Below are positions 45,658 to 54,373 of a stretch of DNA of 64,000 nucleotides, one piece after another. The DNA comes from Mesorhizobium tianshanense (GTDB taxonomy: Bacteria > Pseudomonadota > Alphaproteobacteria > Rhizobiales > Rhizobiaceae): positions 1 to 64,000 of the forward strand of contig NZ_VLKT01000022.1 in NCBI RefSeq assembly GCF_007830515.1, given 5' to 3'. Below the pieces are notes generated by a model. It saw nothing but the letters and a program-made list of their open reading frames with translations. It did not search any database and was not told the DNA's origin. Within the stretch, counting starts at the first letter, position 1. Each line of letters opens with the position of its first letter. A program made the position numbers and the translations under genes.

Positions 45658-47526
45658 ATGTCCAATTTCGAAGCTATCGTTCCTGCGCTGGCAAAGGCGC
45701 TGGAAAAACGCGGCTATGTCGATCTGACGCCGGTGCAGAAGGCGGTTCTGGCCCCCGAGCTCGGCCAAGCCGATGCGCTGGTTTCGGCCCAGACCGGTTC
45801 CGGCAAGACCGTCGCCTTCGGCCTTGCCTTGGCGCCGACTCTTCTGGATGGCGCCGAGCGCTTTTCCCAGGCCGCCGCTCCGCTGGCGCTAGCCGTGGCG
45901 CCGACGCGCGAACTCGCCCTGCAGGTGACGCGGGAGCTGGAATGGCTCTACGAACTGACCGGCGCAGCGATAGCGTCATGCGTCGGCGGCATGGATATGC
46001 GCACCGAGCGGCGCGCGCTGGAGCGCGGCGCCCATATCGTCGTCGGCACGCCCGGCCGGCTGCGCGACCACATCACTCGGCAATCGCTCGACATGTCCGA
46101 ACTGAAGGCAGTCGTGCTCGACGAAGCCGACGAGATGCTCGATCTCGGCTTTCGCGAGGATCTGGAGTTCATCCTCGACGCCGCGCCCGCCGAGCGCCGC
46201 ACGCTGATGTTTTCGGCCACCGTGCCGCGCTCCATCGCCACGCTGGCCAAGGGCTACCAGCGCGATGCGGTGCGCATTTCGGCAGCCGGCGAGGAGAAGC
46301 AGCATCTCGACATCGAATACCGGGCGCTGAGCGTGGCCCAGGCCGACCGGGAAAACGCCATCATCAACGTGCTGCGCTATTACGAGGCGAAGAACGCGCT
46401 GGTGTTCTGCAACACGCGCGCCGCTGTCAATCACCTGACCGCGCGCTTCAACAACCGCAACTTTTCCGTCGTGGCGCTTTCGGGCGAGCTGAGCCAGAAC
46501 GAGCGCAGCCACGCGCTGCAGGCGATGCGCGACGGCCGCGCAAAAGTCTGCATCGCCACCGACGTGGCGGCGCGCGGCATCGACCTGCCCAACCTCGAAC
46601 TGGTGATCCACGCCGACCTGCCGACCAATCCTGAGACGCTTCTGCACCGGAGCGGTCGGACCGGACGCGCGGGACGCAAAGGCGTCAGCGCGCTGATCGT
46701 GCCCAACAATGCCCGCAGGCGCACCGAACGGCTGCTGCAAAGTGCCGGCCTTGCGGCGACATGGGCAAGCCCGCCTTCAGCCGACGACGTCCTTCGGCGC
46801 GACGACGAGCGAATTCTCGCCGACCCGGTCTTCAGCGAACCTGTGACGGACGATGAGCGCGGCTTCGTCAACACGCTTCTCGACCAACGTGGCGCCGAAC
46901 TGGTGGCGGCGGCCTTCGTGCGTCTCTGCCGCTCCAGCCGCTCGGCGCCCGAGGATCTTCTTGACGTTGCGCCGTTCACGCCCTCAGGCGACAGGCTCTC
47001 TGGAGATAGATCCGCCCGTCGCGACGAGGCGCCAAGCCGCCGCGATGATTTCGGCGACAGCGTCTGGTTCTCGCTGTCGGTGGGACGCCGGCAGAATGCC
47101 GAGCCGCGCTGGCTGATCCCGATGCTGTGCCGGACCGGCGGCATCAGCAAGCGCGAGATCGGCGCCATCAAGATGCAGCCGGAGGAAACCTTCGTGCAGA
47201 TCGCCGCGGATTGGGCCGACCGCTTTCTCGCCACGATCGGGCCGGACCGCAAGCTGCAGAACAACATCGCCGTGAAGCGGCTGGACGGCACCCCCGACCT
47301 GTCGCGAGCCGGCTACCAGGAACCGCGGCCCGACAAAAAGCCGCACCGTGGCAAGCGGACGTTCGACCAGAACGTTCCCAAGCCGAAATTCGAGAAGCGC
47401 GCCCCATCAACCGATCAGCGCCCCGCCGCGTTCGACGCAAAGCCCTGGGCCGGGAAGGCAGGCAAACCGAAATTCGACAAAACCGGACCCGCCAAGAACA
47501 AGAAATCGAAGAAGCGGCCGGCTTAG
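45658..47526 (+). CDS. DEAD-box RNA helicase with DbpA-type RNA-binding domain
   Basis: 622 residues. Q motif TPVQKAVL, motif I AQTGSGKT (about 44-51), motif II DEADEMLD (about 155-162), motif III SAT, then VFCNTRAAVNHL, CIATDVAARGIDLP and HRSGRTGRAGRKG. A DbpA-like RNA-binding domain follows (ISKREIGAIKMQPEETFVQIAADWADRFL, about 515-545) and a Lys/Pro-rich basic tail. Likely acts in ribosome assembly or mRNA turnover, perhaps at low temperature. Whether it is DbpA, CsdA or RhlE-like cannot be settled. Confidence 0.92.
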   Translation: MSNFEAIVPALAKALEKRGYVDLTPVQKAVLAPELGQADALVSAQTGSGKTVAFGLALAPTLLDGAERFSQAAAPLALAVAPTRELALQVTRELEWLYELTGAAIASCVGGMDMRTERRALERGAHIVVGTPGRLRDHITRQSLDMSELKAVVLDEADEMLDLGFREDLEFILDAAPAERRTLMFSATVPRSIATLAKGYQRDAVRISAAGEEKQHLDIEYRALSVAQADRENAIINVLRYYEAKNALVFCNTRAAVNHLTARFNNRNFSVVALSGELSQNERSHALQAMRDGRAKVCIATDVAARGIDLPNLELVIHADLPTNPETLLHRSGRTGRAGRKGVSALIVPNNARRRTERLLQSAGLAATWASPPSADDVLRRDDERILADPVFSEPVTDDERGFVNTLLDQRGAELVAAAFVRLCRSSRSAPEDLLDVAPFTPSGDRLSGDRSARRDEAPSRRDDFGDSVWFSLSVGRRQNAEPRWLIPMLCRTGGISKREIGAIKMQPEETFVQIAADWADRFLATIGPDRKLQNNIAVKRLDGTPDLSRAGYQEPRPDKKPHRGKRTFDQNVPKPKFEKRAPSTDQRPAAFDAKPWAGKAGKPKFDKTGPAKNKKSKKRPA

Positions 47527-47595
47527 TTTCTCGACACAGTGATTCTGCCAGGTTGAAAGCTAATCCACAGCGAACGTCACCAATTCCTCTCAGTG

Positions 47596-48850
47596 GCAAA
47601 TCGCAAACGTTCGAGATTGGCCGAAACATCCCTCCCCTCGTCATCAACTCTGAGGAATCGTAGCGTCTCGGAGCCTTGCGTTGAGGATGACGACGATCTT
47701 TCGCATGACGGCGGCGATTGCCACCATGGGTTTTTTGCCGTTGGCAATGAGCCGTTTGTAGAAGGCGGCGAACTCGCCCTTGCCTGCGGCCGCACGCAGT
47801 GCTGGCATGTAGAGTGTGCTTCTGACCTTCGGGCGTCCGCCGCGGATTTTGCGGTAGCCTTGTTTTTGGCCGCTGTCGTTTGGATGAGGCGCGAGGCCGG
47901 CAAGTGCTGCAGCCTTTCGACGTGTCATGGTACCGAGTTCGGGCAAGACGGCGAGCAGCTTGGCGGCCATGATCGGACCGAGGCTGTCCATGGCGGTACA
48001 GATGGCTGCGCGCTGTCTGAGGGTGCTGCTGTTGGCGATCAGGTGGTTGATGGCGGCCTCGATGGCCTGGATCTGGTGTTCGACGGCTTCGATCACGGCC
48101 TCAAAGGAGGCGGCGAGCTCGCGGCCGAAAGGGTGCCTTAGCCCGGTTCTTCTCGGCACCCCTGATGGCGATGAGTTCCTGGCGGCGTCTGACCAAGGTG
48201 CGCAAGCGCATCTCGTCGGGGTCTGGAGCCTGCCAAAGGGCCAGCTTTTCCCAGCGCTCGCGACCATAGGCTCTCAACATCGCGGCATCGATGGCATCGC
48301 TCTTGCCGTGCGTGCCGTAGGAGCGAATGTAGCTCTTGAGCTTGAGCGTGTCGGCGCGATGACAGGCGATGCCGGCGCGCAGGCACTCTTCGAGCAGAAG
48401 GCCTTCATGGCCTCCGGTTGGTTCGCACACGACAAGGTCGGCATGTTGTGGCTCTTCAGGAGGGCGCGGATCGCGCGACGCTGATGGCGATGGTGCGGGT
48501 GGAGGTGCCGTCCGAGACGGTGATGGTGTCCTTGGCGATGTCGAAGCCGAGGCACAGTTTCGGTTGTTGATGCAAGAAGGCCATGCTGGTGGTATCCTTA
48601 TAAGGCTTCGGATTGTTTGCGGGCGTGGCGCAAGCCAGCGGCCAATCAACTCTCCAAGCGATGGCGGACAAGACGGCAGGGACCTTGATGACGTCGGGTG
48701 TTGCCCGATCCTAGGGACGGTCGCCTGCCGCCGGGACTGCCGGCCGTGATGGGCCTGCAGTCCCGGCCGCCAAACTAACCGATCCTTCTCAAACAATCCT
48801 AGGGCGAAGCAGGAGCGAAACGACGCAAATCGCAACCCTTGGAGATTGGC
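47596..48850. mobile_element. Decayed IS110-family element with flanking 26-bp direct repeats
   Basis: The element is delimited by two imperfect direct repeats at 47596-47621 and 48825-48850, both reading GCAAATCGCAA...GAGATTGGC with 3 mismatches in 26. Inside is a frameshifted IS110 transposase. The size, about 1.25 kb, fits the family. The exact ends are inferred; the repeats may be target sequence, element ends or a circle-junction trace. Confidence 0.6.
47644..48584 (-). pseudogene. IS110-family transposase, three frameshifts
   Basis: Reading from ATG 48584, the product begins MAFLHQQPKLCLGFDIAKDT (DEDD first Asp in FDIAKD). It loses frame near 48480 and again near 48450, continues with DLVVCEPTGGHEGLLLEECL and KSDAIDAAMLRAYGRE, and shifts once more near 48133, where an extra C in CACCCTTTCGG ends the frame. 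The rest (IMAAKLLAVLPELGTMTRRKAAALAGLAPHPNDSGQ...) is the Transposase_20 domain with its conserved Ser region. The whole span, about 313 codons, is full length for IS110. Inactive as it stands. Confidence 0.8.
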
Positions 48851-48942
48851 GGCTGGAGGCGGGCCGGCAGCATTTTCATGCATGCCCTTGCGGTCAGCCG
48901 GAACTTTGAACAGTCTAGGCGCGGGCAAGGGGTGGGCAGGAC
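48585..48942. other. IS110 left end and leader of the CSD-DUF805 gene
   Basis: 358 bases without a gene. Most belongs to the IS110 non-coding end up to the direct repeat at 48825-48850. The remaining 90 bases form the leader of the cold-shock fusion gene. An inverted motif CTAGGACGGTCGCCTGCC / GGGACTGCCGGCC-like stretch near 48712-48770 may be IS recombination sequence. Confidence 0.35.
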
Positions 48943-49632
48943 ATGCGCGGCGAAGTTCTTCACTACGACGAGGACCAGGGTTTTGGTTTCATCACCGGAG
49001 CCGACGGCAACCGCTACACGTTCGCGCGCGAAAATCTGCGCCGAGAGGCGTCGATTGCGAGGGGGACGACCGTCGAGTTCCAGCCGAGCGGCGGCCAGGC
49101 GCGCGACGTCCTTTCGGTTCGCGACCAGGCCACGACATCCACAGCAGCCACGGCAACACCACTGGCTGGGAATACGTCAGCGGCAAGCGCACCTCGGCCG
49201 CAGCATTTCGGCCGCTCCGCCGGAGGCGAGCCCGCCGAGGCCACCGGACTGTGGGATTATTTCTGGCGCGGCCTGACGCAAAACTACGTCAACTTCGCCG
49301 GCCGCGCCCGCCGCAAGGAGTTCTGGGGCTATTGCCTGTTCTGGACGATCTCGCTGTTGGTGATTGCCGGCATTGGCCTCTTTGTCGACGACGCAATGGG
49401 CAATTTCGACAGCGATCTATCGGCGGTGGTGACGGTCGGCCTTTGCGGTGTTTTCGTCCTGGCAACATTCCTGCCGGGTCTCGGCATGACTGTTCGCCGC
49501 ATCCATGACATCGGCCTGTCGGGCTGGTTCTATCTGGTGGTGTTCATTCCGACGATCGGCTGGCTGATCATCCTGGTCTTCGCGCTGATCCCGACTCAGG
49601 CCCGTGAAAACCAGTGGGGACCGGTGCCGTAG
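48943..49632 (+). CDS. Cold-shock domain fused to DUF805 membrane protein
   Basis: 229 residues. Residues 1-60 form an OB/cold-shock-like domain: MRGEVLHYDEDQGFGFITGADGNRYTF with the RNP1-like GFGFI motif, then VEFQPSGGQARDVLSV. An Ala/Thr linker (60-100) leads to a DUF805 domain: YVNFAGRARRKEFWGYCLFW, three to four helices, and MTVRRIHDIGLSGWFYLVVFIPTIGW with the diagnostic R.HD.G.SGW. Fusions of a nucleic-acid-binding domain to DUF805 occur in Alphaproteobacteria but are functionally uncharacterised. Lies next to the IS110 remnant. Confidence 0.85.
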   Translation: MRGEVLHYDEDQGFGFITGADGNRYTFARENLRREASIARGTTVEFQPSGGQARDVLSVRDQATTSTAATATPLAGNTSAASAPRPQHFGRSAGGEPAEATGLWDYFWRGLTQNYVNFAGRARRKEFWGYCLFWTISLLVIAGIGLFVDDAMGNFDSDLSAVVTVGLCGVFVLATFLPGLGMTVRRIHDIGLSGWFYLVVFIPTIGWLIILVFALIPTQARENQWGPVP

Positions 49633-49636
49633 GGTG

Positions 49637-50005
49637 TCAGGGTTTAGCGTTGTGACTGCCGTGTTCGCTCGAAGCGATGTGTTCGATGATCTTGAAGTGC
49701 TTCGCGGTGTGACCACGAAGGCCCTTCTTGTGGGCCTGGATCGTTTCGGTCCCAATAATCTCGAATTCTGATCCTTCATAGGCAATTTCACAGTCAACCA
49801 CTCTGCCGGGCCAAAGCCAGATCAGGAGACCCACTTCAAACTGATCTGGGGTCACCTGTAGAAGGTAAAGATCGCTCTTCTCGATCTGATATTGTTCGCA
49901 GACGAACTGCAGCAACGGCGCGAGATGCTGATCGCCGCGAAAGTCAGCTTGGCGTTCGTGCTCGCCAAGATTATCCCTTTCGATGGCGCGACCCACCTCG
50001 CCCAT
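49637..50005 (-). CDS. Uncharacterised 122-residue protein after leuB
   Basis: Starts 3 bases after the leuB stop, on the same strand. Soluble protein with segments LLQFVCEQYQIEKSDLYLLQVTPDQFEVGLLIWLWPGRVVDCEIAYEG, described by FEVGLLIWLWPGRVVDCEI, then FEIIGTETIQAHKKGLRGH and HFKIIEHIA. The mix suggests a small alpha/beta fold. No family recognised. Codon use is visibly less G+C-biased than leuB, consistent with acquisition. Its stop is close to that of the convergent CSD-DUF805 gene. Confidence 0.6.
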   Translation of the reverse strand: MGEVGRAIERDNLGEHERQADFRGDQHLAPLLQFVCEQYQIEKSDLYLLQVTPDQFEVGLLIWLWPGRVVDCEIAYEGSEFEIIGTETIQAHKKGLRGHTAKHFKIIEHIASSEHGSHNAKP

Positions 50006-50008
50006 CTG

Positions 50009-51112
50009 TCAGCCCAGGAACTTAGCGATGATCGCGTCGCCCATCTGGACGGTGCCGACCTCGGTCATGCCCTCGGACAAGATGTCCTTGGTGCGCAACC
50101 CGTCGTCGAGCACGGCGGCGATCGCGGCTTCGAGCTTGTCGGCTTCAGCCACCATGCCGAAGGAATAGCGCAGGCACATGGCGAAGGAGGCGATCATGGC
50201 GATCGGGTTGGCGATGCCCTTGCCTGATATGTCGGGCGCCGAGCCGTGCACCGGCTCGTAGAGCGCCTTGCGCTTTTTCGTCTTGGCATCCGGCGCGCCG
50301 AGCGAGGCTGAAGGCAGCATGCCGATCGAGCCGGTCAGCATGGCGGCGATGTCGGAGAGCATGTCGCCGAACAGATTGTCGGTAACGATGACGTCGAACT
50401 GCTTGGGCCAGCGCACCAGCTGCATGCCGCCGGCATCGGCCAGCATGTGGTCGAGCTTGACGTCGGCATATCTAGCCTTGTGAGTCTGTGTGACGACCTC
50501 GTTCCACAACACGCCTGATTTCATGACATTGCGCTTTTCCATGGATGTCACATGGTTTTTGCGTGTCCGCGCCAGCTCGAAGGCGACGCCCGAGATGCGC
50601 TCGATCTCGAACGTGTCGTAGACCTGCGTATCGATGCCGCGCTTCTGGCCATTGCCGAGATCGACGATCTGCTTCGGCTCGCCGAAATAGACGCCGCCGG
50701 TGAGCTCGCGCACGATCAGAATGTCGAGCCCCTCGACCACCTCCTGCTTGAGCGAGGAGGACGCCGCCAGCGCCGGATAGCAGATGGCGGGCCTGAGGTT
50801 GGCGAACAGCTCCATGTCCTTGCGCAGCCGCAGCAGCCCGGCTTCCGGGCGCACTTCGTAAGGCACCGCATCCCATTTCGGCCCGCCGACGGCGCCGAAC
50901 AGCACCGCGTCGGCGGCCATCGCCTTGGCCATGTCGGCATCGGAAATCGCCGCGCCATGCGCGTCATAGGCGCAGCCACCGACCAGCCCCTCGTCGGTGA
51001 CGAAATCGCTGCCGAGCTTGTCGTTCATGGCGGCGATCAGCTTCTTCACCTCGGCCATGGCCTCGGGGCCGATGCCGTCGCCGGCGAGCAGGAGAAGATT
51101 TTTTGAAGCCAT
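50009..51112 (-). CDS. leuB: 3-isopropylmalate dehydrogenase
   Basis: 367 residues. Oxidatively decarboxylates 3-isopropylmalate in leucine synthesis. NLLLLAGDGIGPEAMAEV opens the protein; LLRLRKDMELFANLRPA carries substrate Arg residues; TDNLFGDMLSDIAAMLTGSIGMLPSASLG binds Mg2+/substrate Asp residues; YEPVHGSAPDISGKGIANPIAMI is the NAD+ segment. The start at 51112 removes a palindromic-repeat-encoded extension. leuD lies about 0.77 kb upstream with ridA between. Confidence 0.97.
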   Translation of the reverse strand: MASKNLLLLAGDGIGPEAMAEVKKLIAAMNDKLGSDFVTDEGLVGGCAYDAHGAAISDADMAKAMAADAVLFGAVGGPKWDAVPYEVRPEAGLLRLRKDMELFANLRPAICYPALAASSSLKQEVVEGLDILIVRELTGGVYFGEPKQIVDLGNGQKRGIDTQVYDTFEIERISGVAFELARTRKNHVTSMEKRNVMKSGVLWNEVVTQTHKARYADVKLDHMLADAGGMQLVRWPKQFDVIVTDNLFGDMLSDIAAMLTGSIGMLPSASLGAPDAKTKKRKALYEPVHGSAPDISGKGIANPIAMIASFAMCLRYSFGMVAEADKLEAAIAAVLDDGLRTKDILSEGMTEVGTVQMGDAIIAKFLG

Positions 51113-51130
51113 CAGAGCCGTCCTAATGTA

Positions 51131-51177
51131 GCGCATGACCCCGAAATCGGAATCGATTTCGGAAAGGATCATGCGCA
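51131..51177. repeat. RIME-like palindromic repeat
   Basis: GCGCATGACCCCGAAATCGG / CGATTTCGGAAAGGATCATGCGC, an almost perfect palindrome. It is followed at about 51191 by GCGTCCTTTGCGCGTCC, the same composite tail seen after the 21704 copy. Confidence 0.75.
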
Positions 51178-51297
51178 GAACCAAATTCTACAGCGTCCTT
51201 TGCGCGTCCAAAAAAAGACGCGCGGCGCAGTAGTGAGCCGCGGCCTTGCTAAACGCCAAGCGGGTTATGCGCAAGCGTTTGGTTCAGAGCATCTTGG

Positions 51298-51333
51298 CGA
51301 TCCTTCGCGCCCCTCTGTCTTGCCGACATCGCG
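51298..51333. repeat. Dispersed repeat (TTCGCGCCCCTCTGTC type), copy 2
   Basis: GCGATCCTTCGCGCCCCTCT then GTCTTGCCGACATCGCG. It is the same element as at 13791 and 53106, here downstream of ridA. Confidence 0.5.
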
Positions 51334-51357
51334 CAAGCTTCTGCACCGCAGCTGCAC

Positions 51358-51741
51358 TCAGGCCGTGCGCCTGAGCGCTGTCACTTCGATCTCGATCTTC
51401 ATTTCCGGTTTGTTGAGTTGGCAGATGATCATCGTCGCCGCCGGCCTGATGGCGCCGAAGGCCTCGCCCAGGATCGGGAACACCATATCCACGAAGGCTG
51501 CGTCGGTGATGTAGTAACACGCCCGCACCACGTCGGCCATCTCGAAGCCGCCGTCTTGCAACGCCTTGGCGATCGTCGCCAGGCAATTGCGCGCCTGCGC
51601 CTCGACCGTCTCCGGCATCGACATGGTCGCATAGTCGTAGCCGGTCGTTCCGGACACGAAACACCAGTCGCCTTGCACCACCGCACGCGAATAGCCGGCG
51701 GTTTTCTCGAAAGGCGAGCCGGTGGACATCAGTTTTCGCAT
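51358..51741 (-). CDS. RidA/YjgF-family protein
   Basis: 127 residues with the RidA (reactive imine deaminase) fold: STGSPFEKTAGYSRAVVQGDWCFVSGTTGYDY, AQARNCLATIAKALQDGGFEMADVVRACYYITD and late IEIEVTAL. The substrate-binding Arg normally found near residue 105 would be in AIRPAATMIICQL (R present). Placed between leuD and leuB, it could detoxify enamine/imine by-products, but this is inference. ATG 51741 is the conserved start. Confidence 0.88.
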   Translation of the reverse strand: MRKLMSTGSPFEKTAGYSRAVVQGDWCFVSGTTGYDYATMSMPETVEAQARNCLATIAKALQDGGFEMADVVRACYYITDAAFVDMVFPILGEAFGAIRPAATMIICQLNKPEMKIEIEVTALRRTA

Positions 51742-51881
51742 GGGCCCCTCGCAAAGCGTCGCGATGTCTTGGAAACGAACCGATCCGGCCACGGGCCAGA
51801 GGCGGGCCGAAGCCTTCGCGTCATCCTCATCCTGGGGCGGAGCAAAGAGCGAAGCGACGCGACCGGCCGTGCGGGCGCCGG

Positions 51882-52487
51882 TTATGCCCAGGGACGCAGC
51901 TCGGCGTTCTTCTTCTCGAACGAGGCGATGGCGCCGGCCTTCTCCATGGTCAGGCCGATGTCGTCAAGACCGTTGAGCAGGCAGTGCCGCTTGAAGTCGT
52001 CGAGGTCGAATTTGACCACACCGCCATCCGGCCCACGGATCTCCTTGGCTTCGAGATCGATCGACAGCGTCGCGTTGGAACCGCGCGAGGCATCGTCCAT
52101 CAGCTTTTCCAGGTCTTCCGGGCTGACGGTGATCGGCAGCACGCCGTTCTTGAAGCAGTTGTTGTAGAAAATGTCGGCGAACGAGGTCGAGATGACGCAG
52201 CGAATACCGAAATCGAGCAGCGCCCACGGCGCATGCTCGCGGCTCGAGCCGCAGCCGAAATTGTCGCCGGCGACCAGGATCTGCGCCTTGCGGTAGGCCG
52301 GCTTGTTGAGCACGAAATCCGGGTTTTCCGAGCCGTCGTCCTTGTAGCGCATCTCGGCGAACAGCCCGCTGCCGAGCCCGGTGCGCTTGATCGTCTTGAG
52401 ATAATCCTTGGGGATGATCATGTCGGTGTCGACATTGACGATCGGCATCGGTGCGGCGACGCCGGTGAGCTTGGTGAATTTTTCCAT
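51882..52487 (-). CDS. leuD: 3-isopropylmalate dehydratase small subunit
   Basis: 201 residues. Swivel domain that pairs with LeuC (not in the window) to isomerise 2- to 3-isopropylmalate. MPIVNVDTDMIIPKDYLKTIKRTGLG and GDNFGCGSSREHAPWALLDFGIRCVI are the diagnostic motifs; SFADIFYNNCFKNGVLPI is the third. The start is ATG 52487; no strong ribosome site. leuC absence from the cluster is usual in rhizobia. Confidence 0.97.
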   Translation of the reverse strand: MEKFTKLTGVAAPMPIVNVDTDMIIPKDYLKTIKRTGLGSGLFAEMRYKDDGSENPDFVLNKPAYRKAQILVAGDNFGCGSSREHAPWALLDFGIRCVISTSFADIFYNNCFKNGVLPITVSPEDLEKLMDDASRGSNATLSIDLEAKEIRGPDGGVVKFDLDDFKRHCLLNGLDDIGLTMEKAGAIASFEKKNAELRPWA

Positions 52488-52643
52488 GGTCGTTGCCCGT
52501 CTTCTTTTCGCTGCGGGGGATATGTCGGCGCCCGGTTTACACAAAGCTGCGGGCAAATAAAAGGCGGCTGTTTTGATCCATGGCACACGAGAGCGGAATA
52601 GAGCGGCTTCAAAACCGGCGGTCTATGGTGCACCTTGGCCGGC

Positions 52644-53069
52644 ATGACAACACGATCGAAAATCCTCTGCGCCAGCGAGCCAGACCTCGACACAGCCGAG
52701 TTCCGCCGCGTGCTGGTGGAATCCGGCCTGGGCGCCAACCGTCCCGTCGATGACGAAGCCCGTTTGAAGGCGATGCTTGCCAGCGCGGATATGGTGCTGA
52801 CCGCGCGCCGCGATGCGCCGGGCAGGCCACTGGTCGGTGTCGCGCGCGGCGTCACCGACTTTTCCTGGGTGTGCTACGTTTCCGAGCTCGCCGTTTCCCA
52901 ATCGGCACAAGGGCTCGGCATCGGCAAGGGCCTGCTCGACGAAGCCCGCCGACAACTGGGGCCGTCGGTCGCCATCGCCCTCATTTCGATGCCCGACGCC
53001 GTCGGCTTCTACGAACGAATCGGCATGACGCGCATGGCCGACGCATTCTGGTTCGGCCGAGAACGCTGA
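52644..53069 (+). CDS. GNAT-family N-acetyltransferase
   Basis: 141-residue GNAT. LVGVARGVTDFSWVCYVSELAVSQSAQGLGIGKGLLDEARR carries the beta4-loop-alpha3 acetyl-CoA site (QGLGIGK), followed by PDAVGFYERIGMTRMADAFWF. Typical of small YhbS/ElaA-like GNATs. An in-frame TTG at 52635 is three codons upstream; the ATG is preferred. Divergent from leuD. Confidence 0.86.
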   Translation: MTTRSKILCASEPDLDTAEFRRVLVESGLGANRPVDDEARLKAMLASADMVLTARRDAPGRPLVGVARGVTDFSWVCYVSELAVSQSAQGLGIGKGLLDEARRQLGPSVAIALISMPDAVGFYERIGMTRMADAFWFGRER

Positions 53070-53105
53070 CGGCTGCCTAGGCCTTTGTACCGCGGCACCG
53101 CCTGT

Positions 53106-53140
53106 CGCGATCCTTCGCGCCCCCTCTGTCCCGCCGGCAC
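53106..53140. repeat. Dispersed repeat (TTCGCGCCCCCTCTGTC type), copy 3
   Basis: GCGATCCTTCGCGCCCCCTC then TGTCCCGCCGGCAC, between two convergent genes. Closest to the copy at 51298. Confidence 0.5.
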
Positions 53141-53169
53141 CAAAGAGGACCGTCGCGGCGCCGTTGTTG

Positions 53170-54336
53170 TTAGATCACATTCAATTCCCTGAACGCCCGC
53201 CCTTCGGCGACACGGCTGTACCCAAACGCCGAGCAGTCCACCGTGCGGTAGCCGCCATGCACGATCAGCTCGGCCAGCGCCTTGCCGACAGCCGGCGCCT
53301 GCTGCAGGCCGTGTCCGGAAAAACCATTGGCGAAGAGGAAATTCTGCACCTGCGGATGCGGGCCGATCACCGCGTTCTGGTCGAGCGTGTTGTAGTCATA
53401 ATGCCCGGCCCAGGCGCGTGTCGGCTTGATCGCCTCGAAGGCGGGAATGCGGGTCGCCAGCACCGGCCAGATCGCCTCTTCGAACAACGGCCAGTCCGGC
53501 TCGAAATCACCGGGGTCGGCGGGACCGTCGCCCTCTTCCGGCTCGGCGCCGCCGGTGATGTAGACCGAGCCTTCCGGCCGGACATAGATGCCGCTCGGAT
53601 CGACCAGCAGCGGCATGTCGTCATATTTCTCACGCGCCTCGAAGATGAAGACGTTGCGCTTGCGCGGTTCCACCGGCAGCGCCAGTCCGGCCATGGCGGA
53701 AACCTTGCCGGCATTCGGCCCGGCGGCGTTGACGACGATGCCGGCCTCGAGTCGCTCGCCATTGTCGAGGCCGACGCTGGTAACACGGTCGCCCTGCCGT
53801 TCGATGCCGGTGACATCAGCGGTGATGAAATCGATGTTTTTGCCCCGCAGCGCCTTGCGGAACAGCGTCAGCATCGCGTGCGCGTCGAACCAGCCCTCGC
53901 CGCTGCGGCCATAGGCGCCGGCGGTGATGCCCTCCGCCGACAGCCACGGAAACCGGCGGACGAGCGCCTCCGCGTCCTCAAGCACGATATCGGCGCCCTC
54001 GGCCATCTGCGCCTCGTGGTTGGCCTTGAGGATCGGCAGGCCGTTCTCGCCGGCCAGGATCAGATAGCCGCCTTCGCGAAAGCCGATATCGGCGTCGGCG
54101 CCGAACTCTTCCTTCAGTCGCCGGAACAGTTTCAGCGTGAACTGCGACAGGCGGATGTTCTCAGGGATGGAGAATTGCTGGCGGATTGAAGCGCAGGACA
54201 GCGTCGTTGCCGCATGGGCGAATTGCGGATCACGCTCGACCAGCGCGATCGAGCCTGAAAACCCTTCCTCGCGCAGATAATAGGCGATCGAGGAGCCGAC
54301 GATGGCTCCCCCGATGATAACGACGTCGTAGCGCAC
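53170..54336 (-). CDS. FAD-dependent oxidoreductase (DadA/glycine oxidase-like)
   Basis: 388-residue DAO-fold flavoprotein. FAD-binding YDVVIIGGAIVGSSIAYYLREEG at the N-terminus; LSCASIRQQFSIPENIRLS, then VNAAGPNAGKVSAMAG; C-terminal FLFANGFSGHGLQQAPAVGKALAELI is the second FAD contact. Similar to sarcosine/dimethylglycine/D-amino-acid dehydrogenases; substrate unknown. The start is probably GTG 54336 preceded by GGAAAGG. It follows the histidine kinase gene by 37 bases on the same strand. Confidence 0.87.
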   Translation of the reverse strand: MRYDVVIIGGAIVGSSIAYYLREEGFSGSIALVERDPQFAHAATTLSCASIRQQFSIPENIRLSQFTLKLFRRLKEEFGADADIGFREGGYLILAGENGLPILKANHEAQMAEGADIVLEDAEALVRRFPWLSAEGITAGAYGRSGEGWFDAHAMLTLFRKALRGKNIDFITADVTGIERQGDRVTSVGLDNGERLEAGIVVNAAGPNAGKVSAMAGLALPVEPRKRNVFIFEAREKYDDMPLLVDPSGIYVRPEGSVYITGGAEPEEGDGPADPGDFEPDWPLFEEAIWPVLATRIPAFEAIKPTRAWAGHYDYNTLDQNAVIGPHPQVQNFLFANGFSGHGLQQAPAVGKALAELIVHGGYRTVDCSAFGYSRVAEGRAFRELNVI

Positions 54337-54373
54337 TTTCTGTCGCCTTTCCGGTTCAAACCGCCCGTGTCGA

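Noticed and set aside
45346..45768. 140-codon minus-strand frame between asd and the helicase gene
   Set aside because: It covers the helicase start and intergenic DNA, shows no family features and lacks a ribosome site.
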